This document shows positions 45,172 through 55,378 of a stretch of 64,000 nt of DNA, piece by piece. Both the position numbers and the translations under genes were made by a program. The DNA comes from Tamlana sp038148895 (GTDB lineage: Bacteria > Bacteroidota > Bacteroidia > Flavobacteriales > Flavobacteriaceae): assembly GCA_038148895.1 (NCBI GenBank), contig JBBVGQ010000001.1. One strand, 5' to 3'. Below the pieces are notes generated by a model. That model saw only the letters and a list, made by a program, of their open reading frames with translations, had not been told where the DNA came from and ran no database searches. Each line of letters opens with the position of its first letter. Position 1 is the stretch's first letter.

Positions 45172-48100
45172 TTATTTTAATAAAGTACTGGGCGAGTATC
45201 CAAACTGCTTTTTAAAACATCTGCTAAAATACAACGGATCATTAAATCCAACCATATCAGCTACTTCAGACACATTATAATTTTTAGTCTTTAACAACTG
45301 AGCCGACTTTTTTAATCTGATAGTCCTAATAAATTCATTAGGTGACAAATCTGTTAGTTGGGTAATCTTCCGGTATAATTTAGAAGAACTCATTGCTAAT
45401 TCTTCACACAAGAAATTAGGTGTTAAGTTGGGCTCATTGATATTTTCATCAATTAAGTTCTTTATTTTGGAAACCAACTCGACATCTCTTTGAGAATGTG
45501 CCAAGGTTACAATATCGCTTTCAACCTCACCTGAAAATTTCTGTTTTAAATCAAAATGTATTTTTATGATATTATCTATTCTTGTTTTTAGCAAGGCCGG
45601 ATCAAAAGGTTTTACCAAATAGCCGTCAACACCTATAGAATACCCTTTTATTCTATTCTCATTTTCGGCTAAAGCTGTCAATAAAACGACTGCTATGTGA
45701 CTCAAATTTTCATCTGCCTTTAATTGTTCCACAAATTGAAATCCATCCATTACTGGCATCATAACATCCGCAACACAAAGCACAGGCTTTACCTTCCGGC
45801 AAATCTCCAATCCTTCCTTTCCATTTTCAGCCTCATAAACTTTATAGTAACTGGAAAGATATTCCGCCACATACCTTCTGAGTTCAGTATTGTCATCTAA
45901 AACCAATATTTTATGTTTGATATTAGTATTTGTTTTTGACTTTTTAACCTCAATATCCTGAAGTGTCAACTCTTTGATTTTAAACGGTATGGCGTCGCCA
46001 TTACCAGGGCTGGGTGTAAACTCTACCAACTCATCATCATTGTAGGCCTCTCTACCTACAGGCAACTCAACAGTAAAAACGCTTCCTTTGTTAGACGAAC
46101 TATCTACAACAATATTTCCTTTGTGAATTTCAACTAAAGCTTTGACCAAAGACAAGCCTATGCCTGTTCCTGTTGTACTAGATTTACTGTTTTGCGCCTG
46201 ATAAAATCTTGAAAATATTTTTTCTTGACTTTCTAAAGGAATTCCAATACCATCATCGCTTACCTCAATCTTCAGCATTTTTTGATGTTCCTCTTTAAGC
46301 CCAATAAACAAATCTACATTACCATAATTATCCGTAAACTTCATGGCATTTGACAGTAAATTGAATAGTATCTTGTTATACTTATCAAGATCAATCCAAC
46401 ACTCCAAAGGTTCTGTTTCAATATTTAAATTGAAAGTAATATTCTTGGTTTGAGCCAATTCAATAAAAGAATTGAAAATATTTTTTGTAGGTGCAATAAC
46501 ATCAATTTCAGATACTTTTAAACTAAGCGCTCCTGTTTCTGCACGTCTAAAATCCAAGATCTGGTTTACCAACCGAAGCAATCTATTAGCATTCTGGTAA
46601 ATTAAATTCAACCTACTTTCTTCATATTTATCAGTGGTTTTTTGTTCTAACAATTGTTTAACAGGCCCTAATATTAGGGTTAATGGTGTTCTTAATTCGT
46701 GAGATATATTTGTAAAAAAACGGAGTTTTTCAGTATTGAGCTTTTCATCCCTTTCCCTTTTTACCTTTTCCATTAATAGCTCTTGTTTCAGTTTTAATCG
46801 TGATTTTATCAGGTTTCTGGAAAGATAAATTAACAAAGACAAAATGAATAGAATAATGGCGACACCTTTATAAGTCAACCAAAACGTTGGCAACACCTTA
46901 ATATTAAATTCACTAACTTCACTCCAAACACCATCACTGTTACAGGATTTTATTTTAAATATATAATTCTTTGAGTACAGGTTGGTATATTGCACCGTTC
47001 TTGTTTCGCTAGAACTTTCAATCCATTCCTTATTGAAACCTTCCAACATATACTTGAACTTGTTTTGCCGTTCATTAGTAAAAGATGGTGATGCAAATTG
47101 TATTGAAAAACTTCTATTCTTATAACTTAAAACAACATCTTTACTAAAATTGATATCCTTTTTAAAAGGAACTTGATTGTTTATTAATGTTCCTGGAAGT
47201 ATTTCTTTATTTTCTATTTTAAACTCGGTAATAACAGGTTTTGGAGAATAGCTATTTTCTTTAATTCCACTAATTGAAAAATAAATAATCCCTTCTTTGC
47301 CAGCTATATATATTTGCGAATCGTTTAAATTAAAAAAACCACTTGAACTAAAAACATCTAATCTATTACCACTATCAACATGGTAAACATTAACAATTTT
47401 ATGTTTTATATCATATTTAGCTATTTTATTATTGTTTATGTTTAACCATAGAACACCATCGGCGTCTAAAGTCAAATCGGTAATCCATTTTCCGTTCAAT
47501 TCATGAAACTCAGTTATGGGCTCGAAATCATCTTTATCTGGATTAAGCATGGAGAGTCCGTTTCGGGTAGCTGCCCAAATGTTTTTATCGCGGTCAATTA
47601 AAACATCACTAATATTGTTGTTGGGCAAACCATAAAGTTCTTTATTTTGACTTGAATAAATTTTGGTCGTTCGCTTAGAAAAATCATACTTAACCAAACC
47701 TGTTTCAGTAGCAAACCATAAAGTCTCACCATCATTCTTAATCTTGTTAATTTCGAATTCTGGAACGAGTTTGCCATAAAATGGATTTTGCTTAAGCGAG
47801 TTTAAATCGAGTACAATTGCTCCTTCACCAAAAGACCCTACAATTAATGTAGTAGGATTCAATTTTAAAAATGAAAAGACAGGCGCATTAACAAACCCAA
47901 CATCTATGACATCTGCCGTATTTTTTAAATAATCATAAATTAAAACTCTCCCATCCCATAAGCCACAATAAAATATTTTTCCATCCGAGGAATAAATACT
48001 TGAAATATTAGTTTTATTATTAAACAATGGCACAATACGATTATCCTTTTCAGCAATAAAAAGCCCATTGTGCCAAGTTGCTATAATTATTTTATCATTG

Positions 48101-49224
48101 TATGTTTTTGAAAACCCCCTAATTCTTGGAGCTTGGTTACCAATATACGTTGATATATCCTTATTTAAATTAAACTGATTTTCATAAGGGTCGTATTTAT
48201 CTAAACCATCTTCAGTTCCAATCCATAATACCCCAGAAGGATCAAAATAAAGCGAGGAAATTAGATTATCGACCAAAGAAGTATCATCAGATAATACTGA
48301 ATAATACCACTTATAATCTCCTTTTGCAATATCTTCCAAATAATCACAAACCAATAATCCTCCCAAAGTTCCAACCCAATATTTTCCATCGGGTGCCAGA
48401 GCAACTGACAAAAAATATGGACCTAACTTCTCCCTTACTGAATCATCCTCAATAAACAGATTTATAAAAGTATTCGATTTTCTATCAAGTTTATAAAGAC
48501 CTTCCCTCGTGCCAACAAACATATCTGATTTAGAATCTTCAAAAACAAAATTTAAGTAAGGATTAAGCTTGTTTGATTTAGGAATTGAAAGCGTATAGGT
48601 TTTCATTTCAGTAAAATTGCCTGTATTGTCCATTACAATTTTGGCAACCGAAGCAGTTTCAAAGCTACCAATCCAAATGTTGCCTTTCTTGTCTTCAAAT
48701 ATTTCCTTTACATACTCGAAACCAGACAAGTTTATTTTTTCAAATCTTTCACTTTCCGGATAAAACAAATGGACTCCGGCTGTTTTTGTACCTACCCAAA
48801 CACGATTAAATTTGTCAACGTGTACAGAGCGGATTTCCTCATCTGGTAAGGCATCTGGTTTCTTTTTATCTGGCACATATGTTTTAAATTCTCTTGTATC
48901 AGTTTTAAAATGCGTCAACCCTTTTCTTGTTCCAATCCATATACTATTTGACTTTTCATCATATACTAAGTCCGTAATATCATCATTTAATATACCATGG
49001 CCTTCATGAGATGAACTTAAGTACGATTTAAATTGATAACCATCAAATCTGTTAAGTCCTGAAAAAGTACCTAACCACAAAAAACCTTGATTATCCTGAA
49101 CTATATGCCTTACTGAATTATGTGAAAGCCCATCCTTATCATTGTAGTGTTCAAGTTTTATTTGCTGTCCTCGAGCAGGAAATAAAATAAATGAAAAAAT
49201 AATTAGAACATAATACTTTCCCAT
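45172..49224 (-). CDS. Hybrid two-component system regulator (HTCS)
   Basis: From the ATG at 49224 the protein has 1350 residues and a signal peptide (MGKYYVLIIFSFILFPARG). A start at 49260 is also open. The periplasmic sensor is a two-component-regulator propeller of many blades (FLWLGTFSGLNRFDGY and similar) followed by a Y_Y_Y domain. A membrane helix (VAIILFILSLLIYLS) leads to the kinase with phospho-histidine in NISHELRTPLTLILGP. Next come the ATPase domain (DDGIGIPLESQEKIF), a receiver with its aspartate in CVADVMMPVMDG and an AraC-type HTH over the last ~107 residues. It should sense an oligosaccharide and activate the locus. Confidence 0.96.
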   Translation of the reverse strand: MGKYYVLIIFSFILFPARGQQIKLEHYNDKDGLSHNSVRHIVQDNQGFLWLGTFSGLNRFDGYQFKSYLSSSHEGHGILNDDITDLVYDEKSNSIWIGTRKGLTHFKTDTREFKTYVPDKKKPDALPDEEIRSVHVDKFNRVWVGTKTAGVHLFYPESERFEKINLSGFEYVKEIFEDKKGNIWIGSFETASVAKIVMDNTGNFTEMKTYTLSIPKSNKLNPYLNFVFEDSKSDMFVGTREGLYKLDRKSNTFINLFIEDDSVREKLGPYFLSVALAPDGKYWVGTLGGLLVCDYLEDIAKGDYKWYYSVLSDDTSLVDNLISSLYFDPSGVLWIGTEDGLDKYDPYENQFNLNKDISTYIGNQAPRIRGFSKTYNDKIIIATWHNGLFIAEKDNRIVPLFNNKTNISSIYSSDGKIFYCGLWDGRVLIYDYLKNTADVIDVGFVNAPVFSFLKLNPTTLIVGSFGEGAIVLDLNSLKQNPFYGKLVPEFEINKIKNDGETLWFATETGLVKYDFSKRTTKIYSSQNKELYGLPNNNISDVLIDRDKNIWAATRNGLSMLNPDKDDFEPITEFHELNGKWITDLTLDADGVLWLNINNNKIAKYDIKHKIVNVYHVDSGNRLDVFSSSGFFNLNDSQIYIAGKEGIIYFSISGIKENSYSPKPVITEFKIENKEILPGTLINNQVPFKKDINFSKDVVLSYKNRSFSIQFASPSFTNERQNKFKYMLEGFNKEWIESSSETRTVQYTNLYSKNYIFKIKSCNSDGVWSEVSEFNIKVLPTFWLTYKGVAIILFILSLLIYLSRNLIKSRLKLKQELLMEKVKRERDEKLNTEKLRFFTNISHELRTPLTLILGPVKQLLEQKTTDKYEESRLNLIYQNANRLLRLVNQILDFRRAETGALSLKVSEIDVIAPTKNIFNSFIELAQTKNITFNLNIETEPLECWIDLDKYNKILFNLLSNAMKFTDNYGNVDLFIGLKEEHQKMLKIEVSDDGIGIPLESQEKIFSRFYQAQNSKSSTTGTGIGLSLVKALVEIHKGNIVVDSSSNKGSVFTVELPVGREAYNDDELVEFTPSPGNGDAIPFKIKELTLQDIEVKKSKTNTNIKHKILVLDDNTELRRYVAEYLSSYYKVYEAENGKEGLEICRKVKPVLCVADVMMPVMDGFQFVEQLKADENLSHIAVVLLTALAENENRIKGYSIGVDGYLVKPFDPALLKTRIDNIIKIHFDLKQKFSGEVESDIVTLAHSQRDVELVSKIKNLIDENINEPNLTPNFLCEELAMSSSKLYRKITQLTDLSPNEFIRTIRLKKSAQLLKTKNYNVSEVADMVGFNDPLYFSRCFKKQFGYSPSTLLK

Positions 49225-49260
49225 AAAGAGACAACAATTGTTAATTTGCATTATACTCAT

Positions 49261-51123
49261 TTACTGATTTAAAGGATTTATAGCCATAATTTCACCTGAC
49301 TTTAAATCTATTTGAAAATGATTGGCTGGTTGACCATTACAAAACTTTAAGAAAATCGTTCCGAATAAACTAAACTCTCTATGAGCCGTGCTTTTAAAAA
49401 GCTTAGACAATGCTATGTATTGGTTTATTCTGATTTTACCAACATCCATAATTGCCAAATTATCTGCATTTTTAATTTTGTAAAAATCATTAACCATGTC
49501 TAAACCTGTCCATTCTTCAAAATCATTCAAATTTATGTCTTGTTTCAGTAATTCACTATAAAAACTCTCGATATCACCTTGTTCACTTTCAGCAAATGTT
49601 ATGAGCTCCTTTCCTCTTTTATTAATTAAAATGTTTTTTAATCCTTCAGGCCAATCACTTTTTAAAAACCGAAATCTAACCAACTCTCTTAAATGCCATT
49701 CTGTAAATTCTTTATAGGACGAAGATTTTAATATATCTTGGTTCCATATATCCTCCTCATTATTTTCTTTTAAAAAATTATATTCTTCTTTGTATAAAGA
49801 AAATAACTCATTAAAGCCTGCAACCGAATCTAAAATAATAGTTTCTACTTCAAAAAGTTCATTACTTTTTAAAGTTAGCAGCTTATACGCAGGTATGTAA
49901 GCTGCCAAAGACGGCACTTGAATATTAATTAAACTCCTTTCCTTACTAAATCTTTTTAATCCTGTATCGTTAATATGCATATGCCCCCCAAAATGAACTT
50001 TAACTCCGGCCTCACTTAGAGCTTTAGCCACTTCATCTGTAGGGACACGATCCAACTGCATTTTATCTTCACCAAATAAACTACGAATTTCATTTGTTGC
50101 CCCATCATTAAAATCCACTGTTGGATAATGGCTAAAAACAATTAAAGTTTTTCCTAATTTGTGCGCCCTCTTTGTTACCGATTGTACCCAATTCAGCAAA
50201 TATGCTTTATGGGTTAAAACGTTATTATAACCAACACTGGCATTCTTAAAATCGTTTGGACTATATGAAATCTCTTCAGAACCAGGAAGATAAACGTTTC
50301 CATCAATTGCCAAAAACCAAATATTATTGCCTAACTCTATTAAATAACTTAAATCTGGCACTTCTGCCAGATTTGGTTGAATTTTATAAGTCCTGTTGGA
50401 TATGTCTGCTTTACTTAAGGCTTTTTGATAGCTGTAAGTACCATTTAAATAATTGGTAAAAGGCGTCTCCCAATAAACAGTTTCTTCATTAGGTTGAAAA
50501 CCAAAAAACTTAAGTTCTTGTAAAATTTCCTTATATCCTAACTTACCAATATCTTTAGTAATGACTGCAGGCAAAGCACCAGAATCTTTTGAAATAAATA
50601 TATTTTCTCTACTGAAAATGGCTTGTTGTTTGCCTTCCTCACCTAAGAAATCCTTTTTTCCACCATCTTCATAAAATGGCTTAACCGGGTCATGGTTTCC
50701 TGTGGTTAGAATAAAATTAATATTGTGCTTGTTAGCATAACTAATTAGTATATCCTTCAAAGCTCTAACGTTAACCTTCTGACCATCATCACTAAAATCT
50801 CCTGGCAACACAGCGTACTTAACACCTCTTTTAACCAAATCATTTAGGGCCGCCTTGAATGCAAAATAATTTTCATTAAACAACCTCGTAGATTCCAACT
50901 GAGATTGCATGGTTCGGGCAAGGGTATATTTCCCAGTAGTTGGATTCAATACGCCCCGATAATCATTATCTGAAAACTTTCCATAAATATCAAGTAAATG
51001 CACATCGGATAAAAATGCCACCTGCAAAGGCTTTCCATTTGGTTTTTCATTTTGTTTCTTACATGCTACTAGAAAAACAAGTGGGATTATAAATAATGTT
51101 ATCTTAATGGACAATCTATTCAA
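49261..51123 (-). CDS. Calcineurin-like metallophosphoesterase lipoprotein
   Basis: This 620-residue protein has a lipobox (LVAC). The metallophosphoesterase motifs appear in order: FLSDVHLL, LPGDFSDDG, TTGNHDP, FSHYP and GGHMHI, so the two-metal site looks complete. About 200 C-terminal residues form an extra helical region of unknown role. It overlaps the GH115 gene by 8 bases, so the two are probably translationally coupled. It could remove phosphate or cleave a phosphodiester on the target glycan or glycolipid. A role in general phosphate scavenging is less likely given its place inside the locus. Confidence 0.88.
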   Translation of the reverse strand: MNRLSIKITLFIIPLVFLVACKKQNEKPNGKPLQVAFLSDVHLLDIYGKFSDNDYRGVLNPTTGKYTLARTMQSQLESTRLFNENYFAFKAALNDLVKRGVKYAVLPGDFSDDGQKVNVRALKDILISYANKHNINFILTTGNHDPVKPFYEDGGKKDFLGEEGKQQAIFSRENIFISKDSGALPAVITKDIGKLGYKEILQELKFFGFQPNEETVYWETPFTNYLNGTYSYQKALSKADISNRTYKIQPNLAEVPDLSYLIELGNNIWFLAIDGNVYLPGSEEISYSPNDFKNASVGYNNVLTHKAYLLNWVQSVTKRAHKLGKTLIVFSHYPTVDFNDGATNEIRSLFGEDKMQLDRVPTDEVAKALSEAGVKVHFGGHMHINDTGLKRFSKERSLINIQVPSLAAYIPAYKLLTLKSNELFEVETIILDSVAGFNELFSLYKEEYNFLKENNEEDIWNQDILKSSSYKEFTEWHLRELVRFRFLKSDWPEGLKNILINKRGKELITFAESEQGDIESFYSELLKQDINLNDFEEWTGLDMVNDFYKIKNADNLAIMDVGKIRINQYIALSKLFKSTAHREFSLFGTIFLKFCNGQPANHFQIDLKSGEIMAINPLNQ

Positions 51124-54076
51124 TTCTGTTCATTTTTGTTTCTTGGGGAAATGCATAAGATGATTTCCAACCCCCTAAATCTATTAAAATTTGGTCTACC
51201 ATTACTCCAGGGTCCACCATCCAAATCTTTAAAGTATGCATACCTGCTTTATTAACAATCTGCTTTACCGATCGCACTGCAGCATTTTTCATTACATTTT
51301 GCATCCATGGCCCACTTCTTCCAAAAGTTTGAAAATCAACAATTACTGGTTTAGCATCATCTATGGCAACAGCGCATCGCACCCCTCTATCATTATTAAA
51401 TGCATGCGTTGGTATGGCTTGCAAATTAACATCTGCTTCACCAAAATTAAATGTATAAAAATCATAGGTTAAAACTGGGCTGTTTTTAATTATCTCAGGA
51501 ATTAAAACTTGAGATTTTGCGTCTCTAGGCAAAGCCACAACAACGTTGCCTGTATACCCTAAATTTTCAAAAGAAGCCCAAATGGCTTCTGTCCCATCTT
51601 GCTTTTGGGTAAAATTTTCAGCATTTATGGACACAAATCCCTTGTCTTCAACAAACCCATTAAAATTCTTTAAATCCTCTAAGTTAGGGTTAAAGGCTGA
51701 TACTCCTACACTGTAAACACTATTTTCAGATATAAATTCTATTGTTGAGTTCACTTTGAAACCAGGAGGAATCAATTGATAATCATGTCCAAGAGGCGCT
51801 TCTTTAATATTTTTCCCCTTGGGAACTTTATCCCAATCTAATGTTACCCATATTCTTTCTTCTGGCATACTTGTATGCAATGTTCCAGAACTTTTAGACA
51901 TCTTAATCCAGTCGGCTTTAGGTACAGCATTCCAATTTAAGCTTGCTTCACCTTTTAAAAACACATCTATAAAATATGTGTTTTTGGTATACGCATTGAA
52001 AACTGGCAAAACGTCTGCAAAAGAATTTATGGTCTTATCGTTCAATTCCATCTCATAGCCTTCCAAAGCTAGTCCCAATGAAGCCTTTGATTGAGGCTGC
52101 GCTAATTCAAAAGTGGGTTGAGAAAAGACAGGTAAATACCGAGGCGACCAGTTCATGATATGGTTCCATTTGCCTTTCTGCAAAGTCTTGTTGTAATAAT
52201 TAGTTTCCGAAATAATTCGGTTGAATGATTCTTGCATTTTTTTTGCATAATACGAAGAGCTTGCTCTTCCTTGGAGCGCCACAAATTGGTTTTTATAGGC
52301 ATACAACCATTTATGGTTTAAACTAGCGGCTCCAATTACTGGATAATAGACCAATTGATAAAATGCATCTTTTCTAAAATCAGGTATTTCCTTTTTTATA
52401 TTATTCACAGAATCTATTAAGTCTTGGTAAGCCTTAATACGTTGTGAAACCTCATCTCCATAATTAAATTGTGTAAGTTCTGTTGATTTGGCCTTTGTTA
52501 CAGGCTCCACTTGACTCCACGCCATAAATTCTGGTCTTCTTTTAAAAGCCAAATCATCGTAATGTCCCATAAGATTTGCTATTCTCTCAGCATTTTTTGA
52601 ACCAAATTCCCTATTTGCCCAGTCTGTTCTATGTTGAATTACATCTTTACTTTTTTGAAACTTGGATATATTCCAAGCCATATCCAAAAACAACTCTATA
52701 TTGTATTCATGAGGCTTGATATCGCCACAATTTAAAATCCAGATGTTACGCGACTGAAATTCAAAGGCCTTTGACATTTCTTCCCACATGAGCATGGAAT
52801 TTGTTGAGTTTAACCACAAATAGTCATGTGGCCTTCCCCAATATGAGGTATGGTAATAAACACCAGCGCCTCCACTACGTTTTTGTTCTTTGGGATTACT
52901 TAGCTGCCGTACATATCCATAATTGTCATCTGTCCAAACTAAAGTAATATCCTCAGGCAATTCCAATCCGCTTTGATAATAATGGAGCACTTCTTTGTAG
53001 GGCACAAAAGCTTGCGGTTTAATTTCTCCTTCTTTAGAGTTTTCCTTTAAAATTTCCCTTTGGTCTGTAATGACTCGCTCCAGCAATTTTACTTGAGATT
53101 CGGTATCATCCTCACCTACAATCATTGGAGAATCGTGCTCACCTCTCATTCCAACGGTATAGATTCCTTCGTAATTTGCAGTTTCTTTGGCTCTTTTTTC
53201 AAATAGATTTTTAATTGTTTTAGAATTGGTATCATAACGATATTCTCCCATAGTATCATGATTCCATTCTACATTGATATTGCTCAACATTGGCTCTGCA
53301 TGCGAGCTGCCAACTACAATGGCATAGTCATCAGCCACTTGCTTGTTTTTTGGGAACGAATAAAAGGCCTTTGTGGATTTATGCATAGCAGGCCAAATAG
53401 TGTTTCCGCGTAATCGTAGCAACAACTCGAAAATTTTGGCATAGGTTTTTGGTCCGATATCTCCTGTATCAGGCTCATAAGTTAAGGCCGCCCATCTTTG
53501 CAACCCCCAATCTTCATCATTTAAAAATATGCCCCTATATTTTACGGAAGGTTCTCCAAAAACCTCTCGATTAAAAAAAAGGCTAATGCTGTCTTGTTTT
53601 TCTGGAGTTACGTCTGCCCACCACTCCCATGGAGACACGCCTATTTTCCTGGATAATTCTAAAGCCCCAAAAGCGGCACCTCTTCTATCTGAACCAACAA
53701 CCACAAGCGCTTTATCAACCCCTTCGAAAGGTTTATTTACAATTTGAATTTGGTAGCTCTCCCATTTCCCCTCTATGTCAGAGACATCTATCTTTCCGCT
53801 AGAAACAAGCTTATTCACCCATTTGCTTTGACCAATTGTACCAAGTATAATAACATGCTCCTCATTGGGTTGGCTTTCAACCTTTAGTGTTTTGTTGCTT
53901 ACCTTAAAAACGTCTTCAGCAAACATTTGAGCACTAATGCTCACTACTTTTGCTTCCTGAGGGTCTATTACTACAGTTGGCATCTGTTTACTGGACGCTA
54001 TGGCAAAACTATCTTGGGAATAACCCCTATTAAATATACCTATAGCACATACCAGAATAATACTCCAATACTTCAT
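51116..54076 (-). CDS. Glycoside hydrolase family 115 (alpha-glucuronidase-type)
   Basis: The 986-residue protein has a signal peptide and the GH115 layout. An N-terminal domain has GSDRRGAAFGALELSRKIGVSPWEWWADV. The TIM-barrel region includes YRGIFLNDEDWGLQRWA, LRLRGNTIWPAMH and GMRGEHDSP. A helical part (FEFQSRNIWILNCGDIKPHEYNIELFLDMAW) and a C-terminal beta domain of the carbohydrate-binding type follow. GH115 enzymes release glucuronic or 4-O-methylglucuronic acid from xylan or arabinogalactan side chains. This fits uxuA and its SDR partner in the same locus. It is co-transcribed with the phosphoesterase and the acyltransferase-like gene. Confidence 0.95.
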   Translation of the reverse strand: MKYWSIILVCAIGIFNRGYSQDSFAIASSKQMPTVVIDPQEAKVVSISAQMFAEDVFKVSNKTLKVESQPNEEHVIILGTIGQSKWVNKLVSSGKIDVSDIEGKWESYQIQIVNKPFEGVDKALVVVGSDRRGAAFGALELSRKIGVSPWEWWADVTPEKQDSISLFFNREVFGEPSVKYRGIFLNDEDWGLQRWAALTYEPDTGDIGPKTYAKIFELLLRLRGNTIWPAMHKSTKAFYSFPKNKQVADDYAIVVGSSHAEPMLSNINVEWNHDTMGEYRYDTNSKTIKNLFEKRAKETANYEGIYTVGMRGEHDSPMIVGEDDTESQVKLLERVITDQREILKENSKEGEIKPQAFVPYKEVLHYYQSGLELPEDITLVWTDDNYGYVRQLSNPKEQKRSGGAGVYYHTSYWGRPHDYLWLNSTNSMLMWEEMSKAFEFQSRNIWILNCGDIKPHEYNIELFLDMAWNISKFQKSKDVIQHRTDWANREFGSKNAERIANLMGHYDDLAFKRRPEFMAWSQVEPVTKAKSTELTQFNYGDEVSQRIKAYQDLIDSVNNIKKEIPDFRKDAFYQLVYYPVIGAASLNHKWLYAYKNQFVALQGRASSSYYAKKMQESFNRIISETNYYNKTLQKGKWNHIMNWSPRYLPVFSQPTFELAQPQSKASLGLALEGYEMELNDKTINSFADVLPVFNAYTKNTYFIDVFLKGEASLNWNAVPKADWIKMSKSSGTLHTSMPEERIWVTLDWDKVPKGKNIKEAPLGHDYQLIPPGFKVNSTIEFISENSVYSVGVSAFNPNLEDLKNFNGFVEDKGFVSINAENFTQKQDGTEAIWASFENLGYTGNVVVALPRDAKSQVLIPEIIKNSPVLTYDFYTFNFGEADVNLQAIPTHAFNNDRGVRCAVAIDDAKPVIVDFQTFGRSGPWMQNVMKNAAVRSVKQIVNKAGMHTLKIWMVDPGVMVDQILIDLGGWKSSYAFPQETKMNRIE

Positions 54077-54100
54077 TGTGAATTTTATTTATGTCTTACT

Positions 54101-55243
54101 CTAAACCTTAATATATATATGTTTTTTATCCAACAACCAGCCTAAGGACCAACATACAAGTACAAACATAATGGCTGTTACCAATGCTCCTAAACTTCCA
54201 TGAAATATTTGTTGAAATACACGCTCACTAATCCATTCAAAAGCATCCATACCTGAACCGACAGGAATTAATCTTAGTGAGATGTAAAATAATTCTGAAA
54301 ACAGATATATAAACAAAGAATTCTTTCCAAATATGCTAAAAAAGTTTACTCCCAGAGTTTGCTTTTTCATTTCAATGAAATAAACCAACACGGCCAAAAC
54401 GGACAGGTTTGTCCCAACCGTATACAACACAAATGAACTGGTCCAGAGTTTTTTGCTTATTGGAAAAATTAAATCCCACCAAAGAGCAAAAGTCACCATT
54501 AAAAAACCAACAATCAATAATTTTGAAATACCCTCAAAGGTCATTCCTTTTTTTTGAATAAATGTCCCAGCTAAATATCCAAAAACAACATTAATTACTG
54601 CAGGAAAACTGCTTAGAATCCCTTCAGGATCAAACGGAATGGCGTCCTTTTTATAAATACGGCCTTCGCCCAAAACTGCTAAATCTAAACGCGTAATTGC
54701 ATTGGTTGCCATACCTAATTCATTGCCATTTTGTCCAAATAAATAAAGAATTCCCCAATATAAAAACAATATTGTAATTGATATTACAATCACCATTTTC
54801 TCTTTAAAATAGTAAACGAATACGGAAGCTAAAAAATAACAAATAGCAATGCGCTGCAGAACGCCCATCACCCGAGTTTCTGAAACAGGTATCAATTCCA
54901 ACCCTCCATCGATTTGGTATCTAAAAAATGGAAACCAATACATTAAATAGCCCAACAAAAAAATTACTATAGTGCGTTTAATTATTTTCTTCCAAAATAG
55001 ATTTACCGAAGAACTTTTAAATTTTACCATAGAAAAACTCATTGCATTTCCCATTGCAAATAAAAAAGATGGAAAAACCAAATCGGCTAGGGTAAAGCCA
55101 AACCAATCGGCATGCACCAAATAAGGGTACATTTCCGCCCCAGTGCCTGGCGTGTTGACCAAAATCATCAAGCAAATGGTTAAACCTCTAAATACATCCA
55201 GAGACAAAAACCGATTTGACTTATTTATAATTTGATTTGACAT
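54101..55243 (-). CDS. HGSNAT-like sugar acyltransferase membrane protein (DUF5009-type)
   Basis: This 380-residue protein has about ten membrane segments. It shows the pattern of heparan-alpha-glucosaminide N-acetyltransferase relatives: RFLSLDVFRGLTICLMILVNTPG at the start, then LVHADWFGFTLADLVFPSFLFAMGNAM, where the histidine would carry the acetyl group. Such proteins move acetyl groups across the inner membrane onto sugars. They are common in Bacteroidota glycan loci, where their role is poorly understood. The gene lies 24 bases before GH115 and after a 135-base gap from the PI-PLC gene. Confidence 0.85.
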   Translation of the reverse strand: MSNQIINKSNRFLSLDVFRGLTICLMILVNTPGTGAEMYPYLVHADWFGFTLADLVFPSFLFAMGNAMSFSMVKFKSSSVNLFWKKIIKRTIVIFLLGYLMYWFPFFRYQIDGGLELIPVSETRVMGVLQRIAICYFLASVFVYYFKEKMVIVISITILFLYWGILYLFGQNGNELGMATNAITRLDLAVLGEGRIYKKDAIPFDPEGILSSFPAVINVVFGYLAGTFIQKKGMTFEGISKLLIVGFLMVTFALWWDLIFPISKKLWTSSFVLYTVGTNLSVLAVLVYFIEMKKQTLGVNFFSIFGKNSLFIYLFSELFYISLRLIPVGSGMDAFEWISERVFQQIFHGSLGALVTAIMFVLVCWSLGWLLDKKHIYIKV

Positions 55244-55378
55244 GCTAATAATTATGCTTAAAGGTTTTTACTGGAAACTTAGTTTTAATTTAGACAAACC
55301 GAATATATCTAAATTTAGAACGGCTATTATTAAAACAGTGAAATGTGACATGATAAAGCATTTAATTTGTTCAAATAA

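Noticed and set aside
45348..45353. GGTGAC inside the hybrid regulator gene as a fourth ECF site
   Set aside because: It lies within coding sequence, lacks the third G of GGGTGAC and has no GACG block at the 16-base distance.
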